Positions 54,948 to 63,325 of a DNA stretch of 64,000 bases are shown piece by piece (positions within the stretch are counted from its first letter, which is position 1; each line of letters begins with the position of its first letter). The notes under the pieces are model-generated. The model was not told where the DNA came from, searched no databases, and saw only the letters and a program-made list of their open reading frames with translations. Origin of the DNA: Actinomycetota bacterium (lineage in GTDB: Bacteria; Actinomycetota; Thermoleophilia; Solirubrobacterales; 70-9); the NCBI GenBank assembly GCA_018268415.1, contig JAFDWO010000160.1:1-64000 (forward strand), given 5' to 3'. The position numbers were made by a program, and so were the translations under genes.

Positions 54948-55766
54948 TCAGCGTCGGCGCAATTTGGCCAGGACCACGCCGGCGAGGGCCGCCCGGTAGG
55001 CGGCGTAGGGCCAGAGGGCGCGGTCGCGCTCGACCAGGCCGATCAGGCGTTGGGAGGCCAGGGTCGAGACGAAGGAGGCACCGATGCCGACGGCGAGGGT
55101 GCGCCGCAGCTCCGGGGTCGTCCCGCGCCGCGCCAGGCGGGCGCCCTTGAGGCCGGTCGCGCCGACGATGATCGGCAGGGCGATCGTCCGCGACAGCAGG
55201 TTCGCCTGCTTGCGGGAGAAGCGGCGCCAGCGCGCCGCCGCCAGGGTCACGCCGTTGCGCGAGACCCCCGGGGCCAGCGCCGCCGCCTGGGCGACGCCGA
55301 GCACCAGGCCGTCGACCGGAGTCGCCTCGCCGCGCCCGCGGAGCTGCGGTCGGCGGTCGGCGATCACCATCAGCGCGGCCCCCGCCAGGAGGCCGAAGGC
55401 CGTCGCCCGCGGACCGCCCAGGCGTCCCTCGATCTGGCGCTCGAAGCGATAGCCGACGAACGCCGCGGGAGCGAAGGAGAAGACCAGCAGCGCCGCCCGG
55501 TTCAGGTCGAAGTGGCGCAGCTCTTCCAGGATCAGCTCGCGCTGGCCGATCAGGAGGGCGGCCGCGGCGCCGGTGTGCAGGGCGACCTCGAAGCTCTTGC
55601 GCACCTCCGGGTCGATCGCGTCCCAGTCCCAGCCCGCCAGCCAGGGGACGAGAACGATGTGGGCGGAGCTGGAGACCGGCAGCAGCTCGGCGGGGCCCTG
55701 CAGGATCCCCAGTGCCACCGCCCGCCGGACCGGCAGTCGTCCTTCGGGGTGCATGCGGCGCAACAT
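54948..55766 (-). CDS. uppP: Undecaprenyl-diphosphatase UppP/BacA
   Basis: Lipid-carrier recycling phosphatase of 272 residues with multiple helices. Active-site blocks are ILQGPAELLPVSSSAH (the usual QGxTEFLPISSSGH, with Ala replacing Phe-like positions) and APGVSRNGVTLAAARW (usual PGxSRSG). It regenerates undecaprenyl phosphate for peptidoglycan and for the polysaccharide locus that starts divergently at 55821. ATG 55766 (MLRRMHPEGRLP) or ATG 55754 are both possible; no ribosome-binding site decides. Confidence 0.9.
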   Translation of the reverse strand: MLRRMHPEGRLPVRRAVALGILQGPAELLPVSSSAHIVLVPWLAGWDWDAIDPEVRKSFEVALHTGAAAALLIGQRELILEELRHFDLNRAALLVFSFAPAAFVGYRFERQIEGRLGGPRATAFGLLAGAALMVIADRRPQLRGRGEATPVDGLVLGVAQAAALAPGVSRNGVTLAAARWRRFSRKQANLLSRTIALPIIVGATGLKGARLARRGTTPELRRTLAVGIGASFVSTLASQRLIGLVERDRALWPYAAYRAALAGVVLAKLRRR

Positions 55767-55820
55767 GCTAGTTGCCGAAATCAAGCGATCCTCATGAACC
55801 ACCCCTAAACTCGGCTGTTC

Positions 55821-57713
55821 ATGGGCCGGTTGAACCATCCCGTCTACCGCAACCGGGTGGGGCAGATTCTCGCCGACGCGGTGCTCGTCGCGTTGGCCTA
55901 CTTCCTCGCCTTCCAGCTGCGGTTCCTCGACGACCCGCACGGCTGGCCGCACCGCTATGAGGTGCTCTTCGCCCAGTCGGTCGGCTTCGTGGTGGCCGGC
56001 AAGCTGATCGTCTTCGCCATCGCCGGGCTCTACCAGAAGTGGTGGCGCTACGTGAGTGGCCGCGACTTCCTCCTGATCCTCCGCGCCGTGGCGATCTCGA
56101 GCGCCCTGCTGGTGATCGCCTTCGCGGTGATCCAGCCGTTCCACCACCGGCTGCCGCGCTCGGTCGAGGTGATCGACTTCATGCTCACCCTGATCCTGAT
56201 CGCCGGCGCCCGCCTGCTGGTGCGGCTGATCGTCGAGCGCCCCTCGAAAGGCGACCGGGTGCCCCGGCACGAGGTGCTGGTGGTCGGCGCCGGCTCCGGC
56301 GGCCAGATGGTGGTGCGGGAGATGCGCCTCAACCCTGCTCTCGGCGCCACCGCGATCGGCTTCGTCGACGACGACCCGCGCAAGCGCGGCATGCGGATGG
56401 TCGGCGGGGTCAAGGTGCTCGGCGCCACCGATGAGATCGAGCCGATCCTCGACGAGACCGACCCCGACGAGGTGATCATCGCGATCCCCTCGGCGCCGGG
56501 CACGCTGCGCGCCAAGGTCGTCGCGGCCTGCCGCGAGCGCCGCATCCGCGTGCGCACCCTGCCGACCGTCTTCGAGCTCCTGCGCGGTGGCGTCCAGCTC
56601 TCCAAGCAGCTGCGCGAGGTCCAGGTCGAGGACGTCCTCGGCCGCGAGCCGATCGTCGTCGAAATCGACCGCGTCGGCGCCTACCTGCGGGACAGGATCG
56701 TCCTCGTCACCGGCGCGGGCGGCTCGATCGGCTCCGAGCTCTGCCGCCAGATCGCGCGGGTCGACCCGCGCCTGCTGGTGATGCTCGACCACGCCGAGGA
56801 CAACCTCTTCGAGATCGAGCGGGAGATGCTCGACGAGCGCCACTTCACCAACGCCGAGTCCGTCCTCGCCGACTGTCGCGAGCCGCACCGGATGCTGGAG
56901 ACGATGCAGCGCTTCAAGCCCGACGTCGTCTTCCATGCCGCCGCCTACAAGCACGTGCCGTTGATGGAGGCGAACCCGCTCGAGGCGGTTCGCAACAACG
57001 CGATCGCCACCCGGATCACCGCCGAAACCGCGGCCGCGGCAAAAGCCGAGCGCTTCGTCCTGATCTCCACCGACAAGGCGGTCAATCCGCAGACGGTGAT
57101 GGGCGCCTCGAAGGCGATGGCCGAGTGGATCGTCGAGGTCGCCGGACACACCCACCCGGGCACGCGCTTTGCCTCGGTCCGCTTCGGCAACGTGCTCGCC
57201 TCCTCGGGCAGCGTGGTGCCGATCTTCCGCGGCCAGATCGAGCGGGGTGGCCCGCTCACCGTCACCCACCCGGAGATGACGCGGTACTTCATGACGATCC
57301 CGGAGGCGGTGCAGCTGGTGATCCGCGCCGGGGACATCGGCGCCGGCAAAGGCGAGGTGTTCGTCCTCGACATGGGCGAGCCGGTGAAGATCGTCGACCT
57401 TGCCCACAACATGATCCGGCTCGCCGGTTATGAGCCGGAAGCCGACATCGCCATCGAGTTCACCCAGCCGCGCCCCGGGGAGAAGCTCCACGAGGTGCTG
57501 TTCAGCGACTACGAGTCCCCCCAACCGACCGCCGCAAAGCGAATCAACCGTGCGGTCCGCACCACCCCATTGGATCCCGATTGGGTCGATTCGACCCTCA
57601 GCGCCCTGGAAGCCCTGGTTCTGGCCGGAGACGAGGCTAACTTGGCGGAACGGGTCGTCGACCTCATCGCCTCTCCTGGCGGAGATGCCACGAAGGTCAT
57701 GCTGGACGAGTAG
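55821..57713 (+). CDS. CapD/WbpM-type nucleoside-diphosphate-sugar 4,6-dehydratase, membrane form
   Basis: A 630-residue protein with four N-terminal membrane helices, a CoA-binding-like Rossmann domain (VLVVGAGSGGQMVVREMRLN) and a C-terminal SDR domain with VTGAGGSIGSELCRQI, FHAAAYKHVPLMEANPLEAV and STDKAVNPQTVMGASKAMAEW. This is the PglF/WbpM architecture, which makes 4-keto-6-deoxy UDP-HexNAc for surface glycans. Its ATG is 54 bp from the divergent uppP start. It opens the polysaccharide locus running to 62100. Confidence 0.92.
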   Translation: MGRLNHPVYRNRVGQILADAVLVALAYFLAFQLRFLDDPHGWPHRYEVLFAQSVGFVVAGKLIVFAIAGLYQKWWRYVSGRDFLLILRAVAISSALLVIAFAVIQPFHHRLPRSVEVIDFMLTLILIAGARLLVRLIVERPSKGDRVPRHEVLVVGAGSGGQMVVREMRLNPALGATAIGFVDDDPRKRGMRMVGGVKVLGATDEIEPILDETDPDEVIIAIPSAPGTLRAKVVAACRERRIRVRTLPTVFELLRGGVQLSKQLREVQVEDVLGREPIVVEIDRVGAYLRDRIVLVTGAGGSIGSELCRQIARVDPRLLVMLDHAEDNLFEIEREMLDERHFTNAESVLADCREPHRMLETMQRFKPDVVFHAAAYKHVPLMEANPLEAVRNNAIATRITAETAAAAKAERFVLISTDKAVNPQTVMGASKAMAEWIVEVAGHTHPGTRFASVRFGNVLASSGSVVPIFRGQIERGGPLTVTHPEMTRYFMTIPEAVQLVIRAGDIGAGKGEVFVLDMGEPVKIVDLAHNMIRLAGYEPEADIAIEFTQPRPGEKLHEVLFSDYESPQPTAAKRINRAVRTTPLDPDWVDSTLSALEALVLAGDEANLAERVVDLIASPGGDATKVMLDE

Positions 57714-57725
57714 CCTTCCGCAACT

Positions 57726-58523
57726 TTGCTGCACACTGTCGAAAGAATCGGCTCCTTCGCGGGCCTCGCGTCCTTCTTGGGGCTGGCGGTCTTCGCCCTG
57801 CTCCTGTTCGCCCACGGGCGGGACATCCGCCGGCTCCGCGATTGGGCGGGCTCGGCGCCCGAGCGGGAAGCCGAGCGGATGGAACAGACGCAGAACATCG
57901 CCGCCCAGCGCGCCGAAGAGCTGCGCGAACTGGAGGAATCGCGGACCGCGGAGCACGAGGCGGTAGAGCAGCGTGAAGTGCGACGGCAGCGCCGCGAGGA
58001 AGGCCTGCCGGAACAGACGCGCGGGGAGCGCATCCGCGAACGGTTCTCCGGCTTCGGCGAAACGCTGTCGCGGCCGGCCCTGCTGGTGGTGCTGTTCCTG
58101 GTCTTCGTCCTCGTCGCCGGCGGCGTCGCCTACGCGGTGCTGAACAACGGCGGCAGCGAAGAAGTCAAGGGCGGGGGCCACAGCAACAAGAACGGCAAGC
58201 AGGCCGCGTCGACGAAGAAGGTGAAGCCCGACGAAATCGAAGTGGCGGTCCTGAACGGCACCGAAGCGACGGGCCTGGCCGCGACCTGGGGCGACAAACT
58301 CGAAGGCAAGGGCTTCGAAGTCGGAGCCATCACCAACACCACGTCGACCTTCGAAAACTCGGTGGTGATGTTCGAAAACGGGGCCGCGCCGGAAGCCAAG
58401 ATGGTCGCCAAACAGCTGCAGATCCACAAAGTCCAGCCGATGACCGCCGAAGTCTCCGGGGTGTCGAACGGAGCGAAAGTCTCGGTCGTGGTCGGCGAGG
58501 ACAATGTCCCGGCGGAAAGTTGA
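57726..58523 (+). CDS. Membrane protein with exported LytR_C-type domain
   Basis: A 265-residue protein with a first helix (LASFLGLAVFALLLFAHG), a charged helical linker of about 80 residues rich in Glu/Arg, a second helix (ALLVVLFLVFVLVAGGVAYA) and an exported LytR_C-like domain (DEIEVAVLNGTEATGLAATW ... SVVVGEDNVP). LytR_C modules accompany LCP enzymes that attach polymers to the wall, but the LCP catalytic domain is absent. TTG start at 57726. Linker glutamates are mixed (10 GAA/9 GAG), the exported part 12 GAA/1 GAG. Its end overlaps the next gene by 20 bp. Confidence 0.8.
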   Translation: MLHTVERIGSFAGLASFLGLAVFALLLFAHGRDIRRLRDWAGSAPEREAERMEQTQNIAAQRAEELRELEESRTAEHEAVEQREVRRQRREEGLPEQTRGERIRERFSGFGETLSRPALLVVLFLVFVLVAGGVAYAVLNNGGSEEVKGGGHSNKNGKQAASTKKVKPDEIEVAVLNGTEATGLAATWGDKLEGKGFEVGAITNTTSTFENSVVMFENGAAPEAKMVAKQLQIHKVQPMTAEVSGVSNGAKVSVVVGEDNVPAES

Positions 58524-58992
58524 CGTAGGCGCCGTCGTCTTCGCGCTGCTCGTCATCGCCACCGTTGCCGCATTCGCCTACGCCCAACGGGTGAAGCGCG
58601 ACCCGCAGGTGGTCGACAAGTTCAAGATCGCCGGGAAACACACCAACGCCTTCACGCCCGCCGGCCCGTGCCACAAACGGATCCGGCTGAAATTCCGCAC
58701 CACCACCTCCAACGACGCGACGGTGGCGGTGATCAAACCGGGCGGGGCGGTGGTCCGCACGCTGGCCCGGGACGCGTTCCTGAAGCGCTACAGCTACCAC
58801 ACGTACCACTGGGACGGGACCGATGACGCGGGTGTGATCCAGCCGGTCGGCCGCTATCGACTGCGGGTGATGCTCGAAGACGAAGGCCGGTCGCTGACGC
58901 TGCCGGGGACGATCCGCCTGTACCCCAAGGGCGCGCTGGCCTGCGGGGGCGGCAGGGCGAGGGGGAGCGCCGGCGAGGGGCAGTCGGGTTGA
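58504..58992 (+). CDS. Anchored exported protein with FlgD-Ig-like fold
   Basis: A 162-residue protein: N-terminal anchor (VGAVVFALLVIATVAAFAYA) and a beta-sandwich whose end (YHTYHWDGTDDAGVIQPVGR followed by YRLRVML) matches the FlgD-Ig-like repeat found in many extracellular proteins. Not a flagellar protein by context; it lies in the polysaccharide locus between the LytR_C protein and the Wzy-like polymerase, overlapping both neighbours (20 bp and TTGA). Possibly an accessory to polymer export or attachment. Confidence 0.75.
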   Translation: MSRRKVDVGAVVFALLVIATVAAFAYAQRVKRDPQVVDKFKIAGKHTNAFTPAGPCHKRIRLKFRTTTSNDATVAVIKPGGAVVRTLARDAFLKRYSYHTYHWDGTDDAGVIQPVGRYRLRVMLEDEGRSLTLPGTIRLYPKGALACGGGRARGSAGEGQSG

Positions 58993-60527
58993 GCGACTTC
59001 CTCTCCGGCGCGGGCGTCCTGATCGCCGCGGGTGCCGCCGCCGCCTCGATCCTGCTGCCCGCCGGCCGCGCCCGCTCGGCGCTGATGCTGGTGGCCCTGG
59101 TCCTCTTCCCGGTCCTCATCCTCGGCGACCAGTGGCACTCCCACCGCATCGTCGAACTGCGCCACCACGGGGCAAAAGCAGGAGTGGGGATCCTCGTCGG
59201 AGTCGTCCTCGTGGTCGCGCTCGCCTGGATCTTCCGCCGTTGGCCGGTGCTGCTGCCGCTCGCGATCATCGGCATGCTCCCGTTCCGCATCCCGCTCGAA
59301 TCCGGCGGCGAATCGGCGAACCTCCTGGTCCCCCTGTACGTGGTCATCGCCGGGGGTGTCTTGAGCCAGGTCATCTCCGGCGGGTGGCGAGGGCTCGGGG
59401 CCCGCGAACGCACACCCCGCCCGCAGGGTCCCGAGACCTCCGCGGGAACCACCGGCCGGAGCGCCGCTGTCTGGCTCCCGCGCTCTCTCGCGGCCTTCGT
59501 CGTCCTCTACGCCCTGCAGGCCCTCTACTCCGAGGACTTCTCCAAAGGCCTGCAGGAAGTCTGCTTCTTCCTCGTCCCCTTCACCCTCGCCTTCGGCCTG
59601 CTCGGCGAAGTCGAGTGGGACCGCCGGCTGCTCGTCTGGACCCTGGTCCTGATCGCGGGCGAGGCGGTCGCCTTCGTCCTCGTCGGCAGCGTCGAGTACG
59701 TGAGCCGCAGCCTCTTCTGGAACGAAGCGGTGATCCGCTCGAACGAATTCCACACCTACTTCCGCGTCAACTCGGTCTTCTGGGACCCGAACATCTACGG
59801 CCGCTATCTCGCCCTCGTCCTCGTGGTGGTCACCGCGGCTGTGCTCTGGGTCAAGGAGCGCCGCCCGTTCTGGCTCTTGGCCGGCACCATCCTCGTCCTC
59901 TGGCTCGGCCTCGCCCAGACCTTCAGTCAGTCGAGCTTCATGGCCCTCCTCGCCGGGCTCGCGATGTTGGCGGCGATCCGCTGGTCGTGGCGCTGGACGC
60001 TCGCGGTCGCGGTGGTCGGGATCGTCGGCGGCGCGCTGGTCGTCCTGCTGGTCGGCGGCAAGTCGATCACCCCGAGCCGCCTCAACGTCGACATCTCCGG
60101 GCGCGGGCATCTGATCTCCGGCGGTGCCGAACTCTTCTCCGAACGCCCGCTCTGGGGCTACGGGTCGGGCTCCTTCCAGCAGGCCTACGGCGAGCACCGG
60201 AAGAAGGAAAAGGCGCCGGTGACGATCTCCCACACCGAGCCGGTGACGGTCGCCGCCGAGCAGGGGCTGATCGGATTGGTCGTCTACGTCGGCTTGATCG
60301 TGGTCGCCCTGTGGACGATGGGCGCGGGGCTCTGGGCGCGGGGGCCGGACCGGCGCCCGACCCTCGTCGACGTCGCCCGCGCCGCCGTGCTCGCCGCCTT
60401 CGTCGCGCTGCTCGTCCACACGATGGCCTACGCCGGGTTCTTCCAGGACCCGATCACCTACGTGCTGTTGGCGATCGGAGCCTCGCTCGCGGCGCTGCGG
60501 TCGCGCGCGGTCCCCGGCCCCGCTTAG
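58989..60527 (+). CDS. O-antigen ligase/polymerase-like membrane protein (Wzy/WaaL type)
   Basis: A 512-residue protein with about twelve helices and a large loop before the C-terminal helices containing RLNVDISGRGHLISGGAELF followed by SERPLWGYGSGSFQQAYGE and later SHTEPVTVAAEQGLIGL, which is the Wzy_C/O-antigen ligase signature region. It polymerises or transfers lipid-linked glycans. TTG start overlaps the previous stop (TTGA). Followed after ten bases by the flippase gene; together they make a Wzx/Wzy-dependent surface polysaccharide pathway. Confidence 0.85.
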   Translation: MSDFLSGAGVLIAAGAAAASILLPAGRARSALMLVALVLFPVLILGDQWHSHRIVELRHHGAKAGVGILVGVVLVVALAWIFRRWPVLLPLAIIGMLPFRIPLESGGESANLLVPLYVVIAGGVLSQVISGGWRGLGARERTPRPQGPETSAGTTGRSAAVWLPRSLAAFVVLYALQALYSEDFSKGLQEVCFFLVPFTLAFGLLGEVEWDRRLLVWTLVLIAGEAVAFVLVGSVEYVSRSLFWNEAVIRSNEFHTYFRVNSVFWDPNIYGRYLALVLVVVTAAVLWVKERRPFWLLAGTILVLWLGLAQTFSQSSFMALLAGLAMLAAIRWSWRWTLAVAVVGIVGGALVVLLVGGKSITPSRLNVDISGRGHLISGGAELFSERPLWGYGSGSFQQAYGEHRKKEKAPVTISHTEPVTVAAEQGLIGLVVYVGLIVVALWTMGAGLWARGPDRRPTLVDVARAAVLAAFVALLVHTMAYAGFFQDPITYVLLAIGASLAALRSRAVPGPA

Positions 60528-60537
60528 CCTTTCCGCC

Positions 60538-62100
60538 GTGTCGGGATACCTGCGACGACTCGCGACGACCGGCGCCGCCTACACGGCGGCGAGCATCATC
60601 TCGAAGCTCATCGCGGTCGCGCTGCTGCCGCTCTACACGCGCCACCTCACCAGAGGGGACTACGGCGCCGCCGAACTCCTCTTCGCCGCAGTCGTCACCG
60701 TCAGCATCGTCGTCCGACTCGGCCTGATCGAGGCGGTGCTGCGCTTCTACTACCGCGAGGACGAGGATCCCGACCGGATCGTCGGCGCGACCTTCTCCGG
60801 CCTCTTCTGGTTCGCCACGGTCGGGGCGCTCGTCCTCCTGCCGCTCGCCGAACCGTTGGCGGAAGTGCTGCTCAACCCGAAGCACCCGGGCGAACTCCAG
60901 ACCGGCACCGAACTGACCCGGATCGCGATCGGCGGCCTCTGGCTGGCGACGCTGTTCGAATACCTGCTGACGCTCTACCGCCTCGACGAGCGGGCGCGCG
61001 CCTACTTCGTCACCACGATCGCCAACGTCCTCGTGACGATCGCGCTGACCGTGATCCTCGTCGTCGGCGTGGGGGACGGCGCCCGCGGTCTCCTGCTCGG
61101 CTCCTACCTGACCGGCGCCGCCTTCGTCGGAGTCCTGATCTTCGAGCAGCGTCGCCGCCTCACCCTGCGGGTCGACCCGCCGCTGTTGAAGCGGCTGTTG
61201 CGCTTCGGCCTGCCGACGATGCCCGCCGAGGTCAGCCTCTACCTGCTCAACTTCGTCGACCGGCTGATCATCGTCCACTTCGTCGGGCTGCCGGAGGCCG
61301 GCCTCTACTCGGTGGGGGTGAAGTTCGCACAGGCGGTCAACGTGCTCGTCCGCGGCTTCCAACTGGCCTGGCCGCCCCTCGCGTACTCGATCCGTGACGA
61401 CGACGAGGCGCGACGTACCTACGCCACCGTGATCACCCTCTTCCTGGCAGGCTGCACCTGGCTGGTGGTGGGGCTGTGGTTGCTCGCCCAGTACCTGATC
61501 CGCTTCTTCGCCGCCCCGAAGTTCTTCGACGCCTACGAAGTGGTCGGCCTGATCGCCGCGGCAGTCACCCTCTACGCGCTCTACATGGTGATGGTCGTGG
61601 TGCTGGGACGGACGGGACGGACCGAGTTCAACCTGCCGGCCGCGCTCGCCGCGCTCGCCTCCAACGTGGCCCTGAACCTGATCCTGGTGCCGGCGCTGGG
61701 GATCGTCGGCGCCGGCCTCGCCCTGGTCGGCTCCTACCTGGTGGTGGTGGCGCTGATGTACTGGTTCACCGAGCGACTCTTCCCGGTGCCCTACGAATGG
61801 GGTCGTCTCGCCCGCGTCCTCTTCGTCGCCGCGGCGCTGGTCGCCTTCGGTGAGCTGGTGCTGCCGGCCTCGGGCTTCGCCGGCCTCGTCGGCCGGCTGG
61901 CCCTCGGCCTGCTCTTCCCCGTGATCCTCTTCGCGACCGGCTTCTTCACCGCCGAAGAGCGGGGCTGGCTGATCCGCCTGCGCCACCCGCGGGAGCTGGC
62001 CGCGAGCTTCGCCGCCCTGCGCGCCCGACCCCCCGCGGTCGACGGCGACCCCGGGGAGCTCTACGAAGCCGAGCGCATCGACGAAGACTCCCGCTTTTAG
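60538..62100 (+). CDS. Polysaccharide flippase (Wzx/RfbX, MOP superfamily)
   Basis: A 520-residue integral membrane protein with about 14 helices. The start (RRLATTGAAYTAASIISKLI and LLPLYTRHLTRGDYGAAELL) and the central GLPTMPAEVSLYLLNFVDRL and LPEAGLYSVGVKFAQAVNVL are typical for the polysaccharide-synthesis flippase family. It moves lipid-linked oligosaccharide across the membrane for the Wzy-like polymerase. GTG start. The C-terminal tail (DGDPGELYEAERIDEDSRF) is cytoplasmic and acidic. Confidence 0.92.
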   Translation: MSGYLRRLATTGAAYTAASIISKLIAVALLPLYTRHLTRGDYGAAELLFAAVVTVSIVVRLGLIEAVLRFYYREDEDPDRIVGATFSGLFWFATVGALVLLPLAEPLAEVLLNPKHPGELQTGTELTRIAIGGLWLATLFEYLLTLYRLDERARAYFVTTIANVLVTIALTVILVVGVGDGARGLLLGSYLTGAAFVGVLIFEQRRRLTLRVDPPLLKRLLRFGLPTMPAEVSLYLLNFVDRLIIVHFVGLPEAGLYSVGVKFAQAVNVLVRGFQLAWPPLAYSIRDDDEARRTYATVITLFLAGCTWLVVGLWLLAQYLIRFFAAPKFFDAYEVVGLIAAAVTLYALYMVMVVVLGRTGRTEFNLPAALAALASNVALNLILVPALGIVGAGLALVGSYLVVVALMYWFTERLFPVPYEWGRLARVLFVAAALVAFGELVLPASGFAGLVGRLALGLLFPVILFATGFFTAEERGWLIRLRHPRELAASFAALRARPPAVDGDPGELYEAERIDEDSRF

Positions 62101-62155
62101 GCCCCGGGCGCGGAATCTCTATGCGCCGCACCCGATCTGCGCCATACTGCTTGCC

Positions 62156-62338
62156 ATGTTCTCCCAGATCGGACCCCTCGAGGTTGCCATCGTCGCGATC
62201 ATCGCCCTGCTCGTCCTCGGCCCGAAACGCCTCCCCGAGGCGGGACGTGGTCTCGGCCGCAGCATGCGCGAGTTCAAAGCCGGCATCTCGGGTGACTCCT
62301 CCGAGAAGCCGGCCAAAGTCGAGTCGAAGGTCGACTAG
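62156..62338 (+). CDS. tatA: TatA/Hcf106-type Tat translocase subunit (complete)
   Basis: A complete 60-residue TatA: IGPLEVAIVAIIALLVLGPK, RLPEAGRGLGRSMREFKAG and a short polar tail ending KVESKVD. It is the shortest form of the family. ATG at 62156; no strong ribosome-binding site. It is a paralogue of the partial gene at the window start (IGPLEIVVVLIIALIVFGPK), so the genome has at least two TatA-type proteins. It ends in a CTAG shared with the converging glycosyltransferase. Confidence 0.93.
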   Translation: MFSQIGPLEVAIVAIIALLVLGPKRLPEAGRGLGRSMREFKAGISGDSSEKPAKVESKVD

Positions 62339-63264
62339 CGGGCCGCTTCGGCCCGCTGGCGCAGCCCGGTGCCGCGCGCCGGGAACAGCGCCTGCCGCGC
62401 GTGGGCGCGGTAGATCTCCGCGGGTTGTCCGGGGATGACGGTCGCGGCGAGCGCCCGCAGGGCGTAGGACCACGCGGTCAGGCCGCGGACGGCCAGCGCC
62501 GCGATCCGCCCGTGGTGCTTGCGCATGTAGAGATCCCGGTTGCGGTGGAACTCGACGATCCGCGGCAGCCCGGCGCCGAGGTCGGTGGCGAGCTGATCGT
62601 GGTGCACGGCGGCGGCGCCAGGGACGAAGAGCTCGTGCCAACCGGCCTCGGCGAGCCGCTTGGCGAAGTCGCACTCGTCGTAGTAGACGAAGAAGTCGGG
62701 GTCCATGAAGCCGATTTCCGCGGCCGCCTCGCGGCGGACCATCAGCGCGCTCGACTGGGCCCAGTCGACCCGGCGGGTCGCCTTGCCGGTGCTTTCGACG
62801 GTGAGCCGGCGGTGGAGGAAGAAGGCTCCGGCGAGCGCCGTGCGGACACCGGGGAAGCGCCACGCGCACGGGTACGGGGCGCCGTCGGCGTCGAGCAGCT
62901 GCGGCGTTGCCGCGGCGGCCCCGGGATCCGCGTCGAGGGCGGCCATCAACACCGCCGCCGTGCCCGGCTTCAGTTGGGAGTCCTCGTTGAGCAGCAAGCA
63001 GTACCGGCCCTTGGCGCGCTCCATCAGGAGCGAGTCGTTGGCGGCCTTGCCCGTCGGCAGCTCGTTCTCGATCAGCTGGATGTCGCCGCCGAGCGCCCGC
63101 ACCGCGGAGGCCGAGCCGTCGGTCGAGGCGTTGTCGAGGACGAGGATCTCCCGCTCGATCCCGGCCGGGTGCGTAGCCTCGATCGCGGTCAGGCAGGAGC
63201 GTAGGAACTCGCGCCCGTTCGTGTTCACCACGCAGTAGGAGAGCTCCGGTTCCAAGGCCGCCAC
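62335..63264 (-). CDS. Family 2 glycosyltransferase
   Basis: GT-A fold enzyme of 309 residues of the rhamnosyl/galactofuranosyl-like GT2 group. Segments are SYCVVNTNGREFLRSCLTAI, ILVLDNASTDGSASAVRAL, NELPTGKAANDSLLMERAKG, LLLNEDSQLKPG (the DxD-like metal site is EDS here) and DFFVYYDECDFAKRL. GTG 63264 is chosen with AGGGGG just upstream. It diverges from the GT4 gene at 63326, with the palindromic repeat copy 2 between. It probably adds sugars to the lipid-linked unit of this locus. Confidence 0.9.
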   Translation of the reverse strand: MAALEPELSYCVVNTNGREFLRSCLTAIEATHPAGIEREILVLDNASTDGSASAVRALGGDIQLIENELPTGKAANDSLLMERAKGRYCLLLNEDSQLKPGTAAVLMAALDADPGAAAATPQLLDADGAPYPCAWRFPGVRTALAGAFFLHRRLTVESTGKATRRVDWAQSSALMVRREAAAEIGFMDPDFFVYYDECDFAKRLAEAGWHELFVPGAAAVHHDQLATDLGAGLPRIVEFHRNRDLYMRKHHGRIAALAVRGLTAWSYALRALAATVIPGQPAEIYRAHARQALFPARGTGLRQRAEAAR

Positions 63265-63279
63265 GATAATCCCCCTGTC

Positions 63280-63322
63280 GATGGGCCGAAAACTCAAGGC
63301 ATGCTTGAGTTTTCGGCCCATC
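63280..63322. repeat. Palindromic repeat, copy 2 (perfect 19-bp arms, 5-nt loop)
   Basis: Arms 63280-63298 and 63304-63322 pair perfectly around GCATG. The flanks GTC (left) and AACA (right) are shared with copy 1 at 16492-16534, and TGT/ACA outside one mismatch would extend the stem. It lies in the 61-bp region between divergent glycosyltransferases and ends four bases before the GT4 ATG. Confidence 0.8.
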
Positions 63323-63325
63323 AAC

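Noticed and set aside
55767-58562. Minus-strand open frame extending uppP by more than 900 codons
   Set aside because: It lies opposite the CapD-type dehydratase and LytR_C genes, and UppP proteins are about 270 residues.
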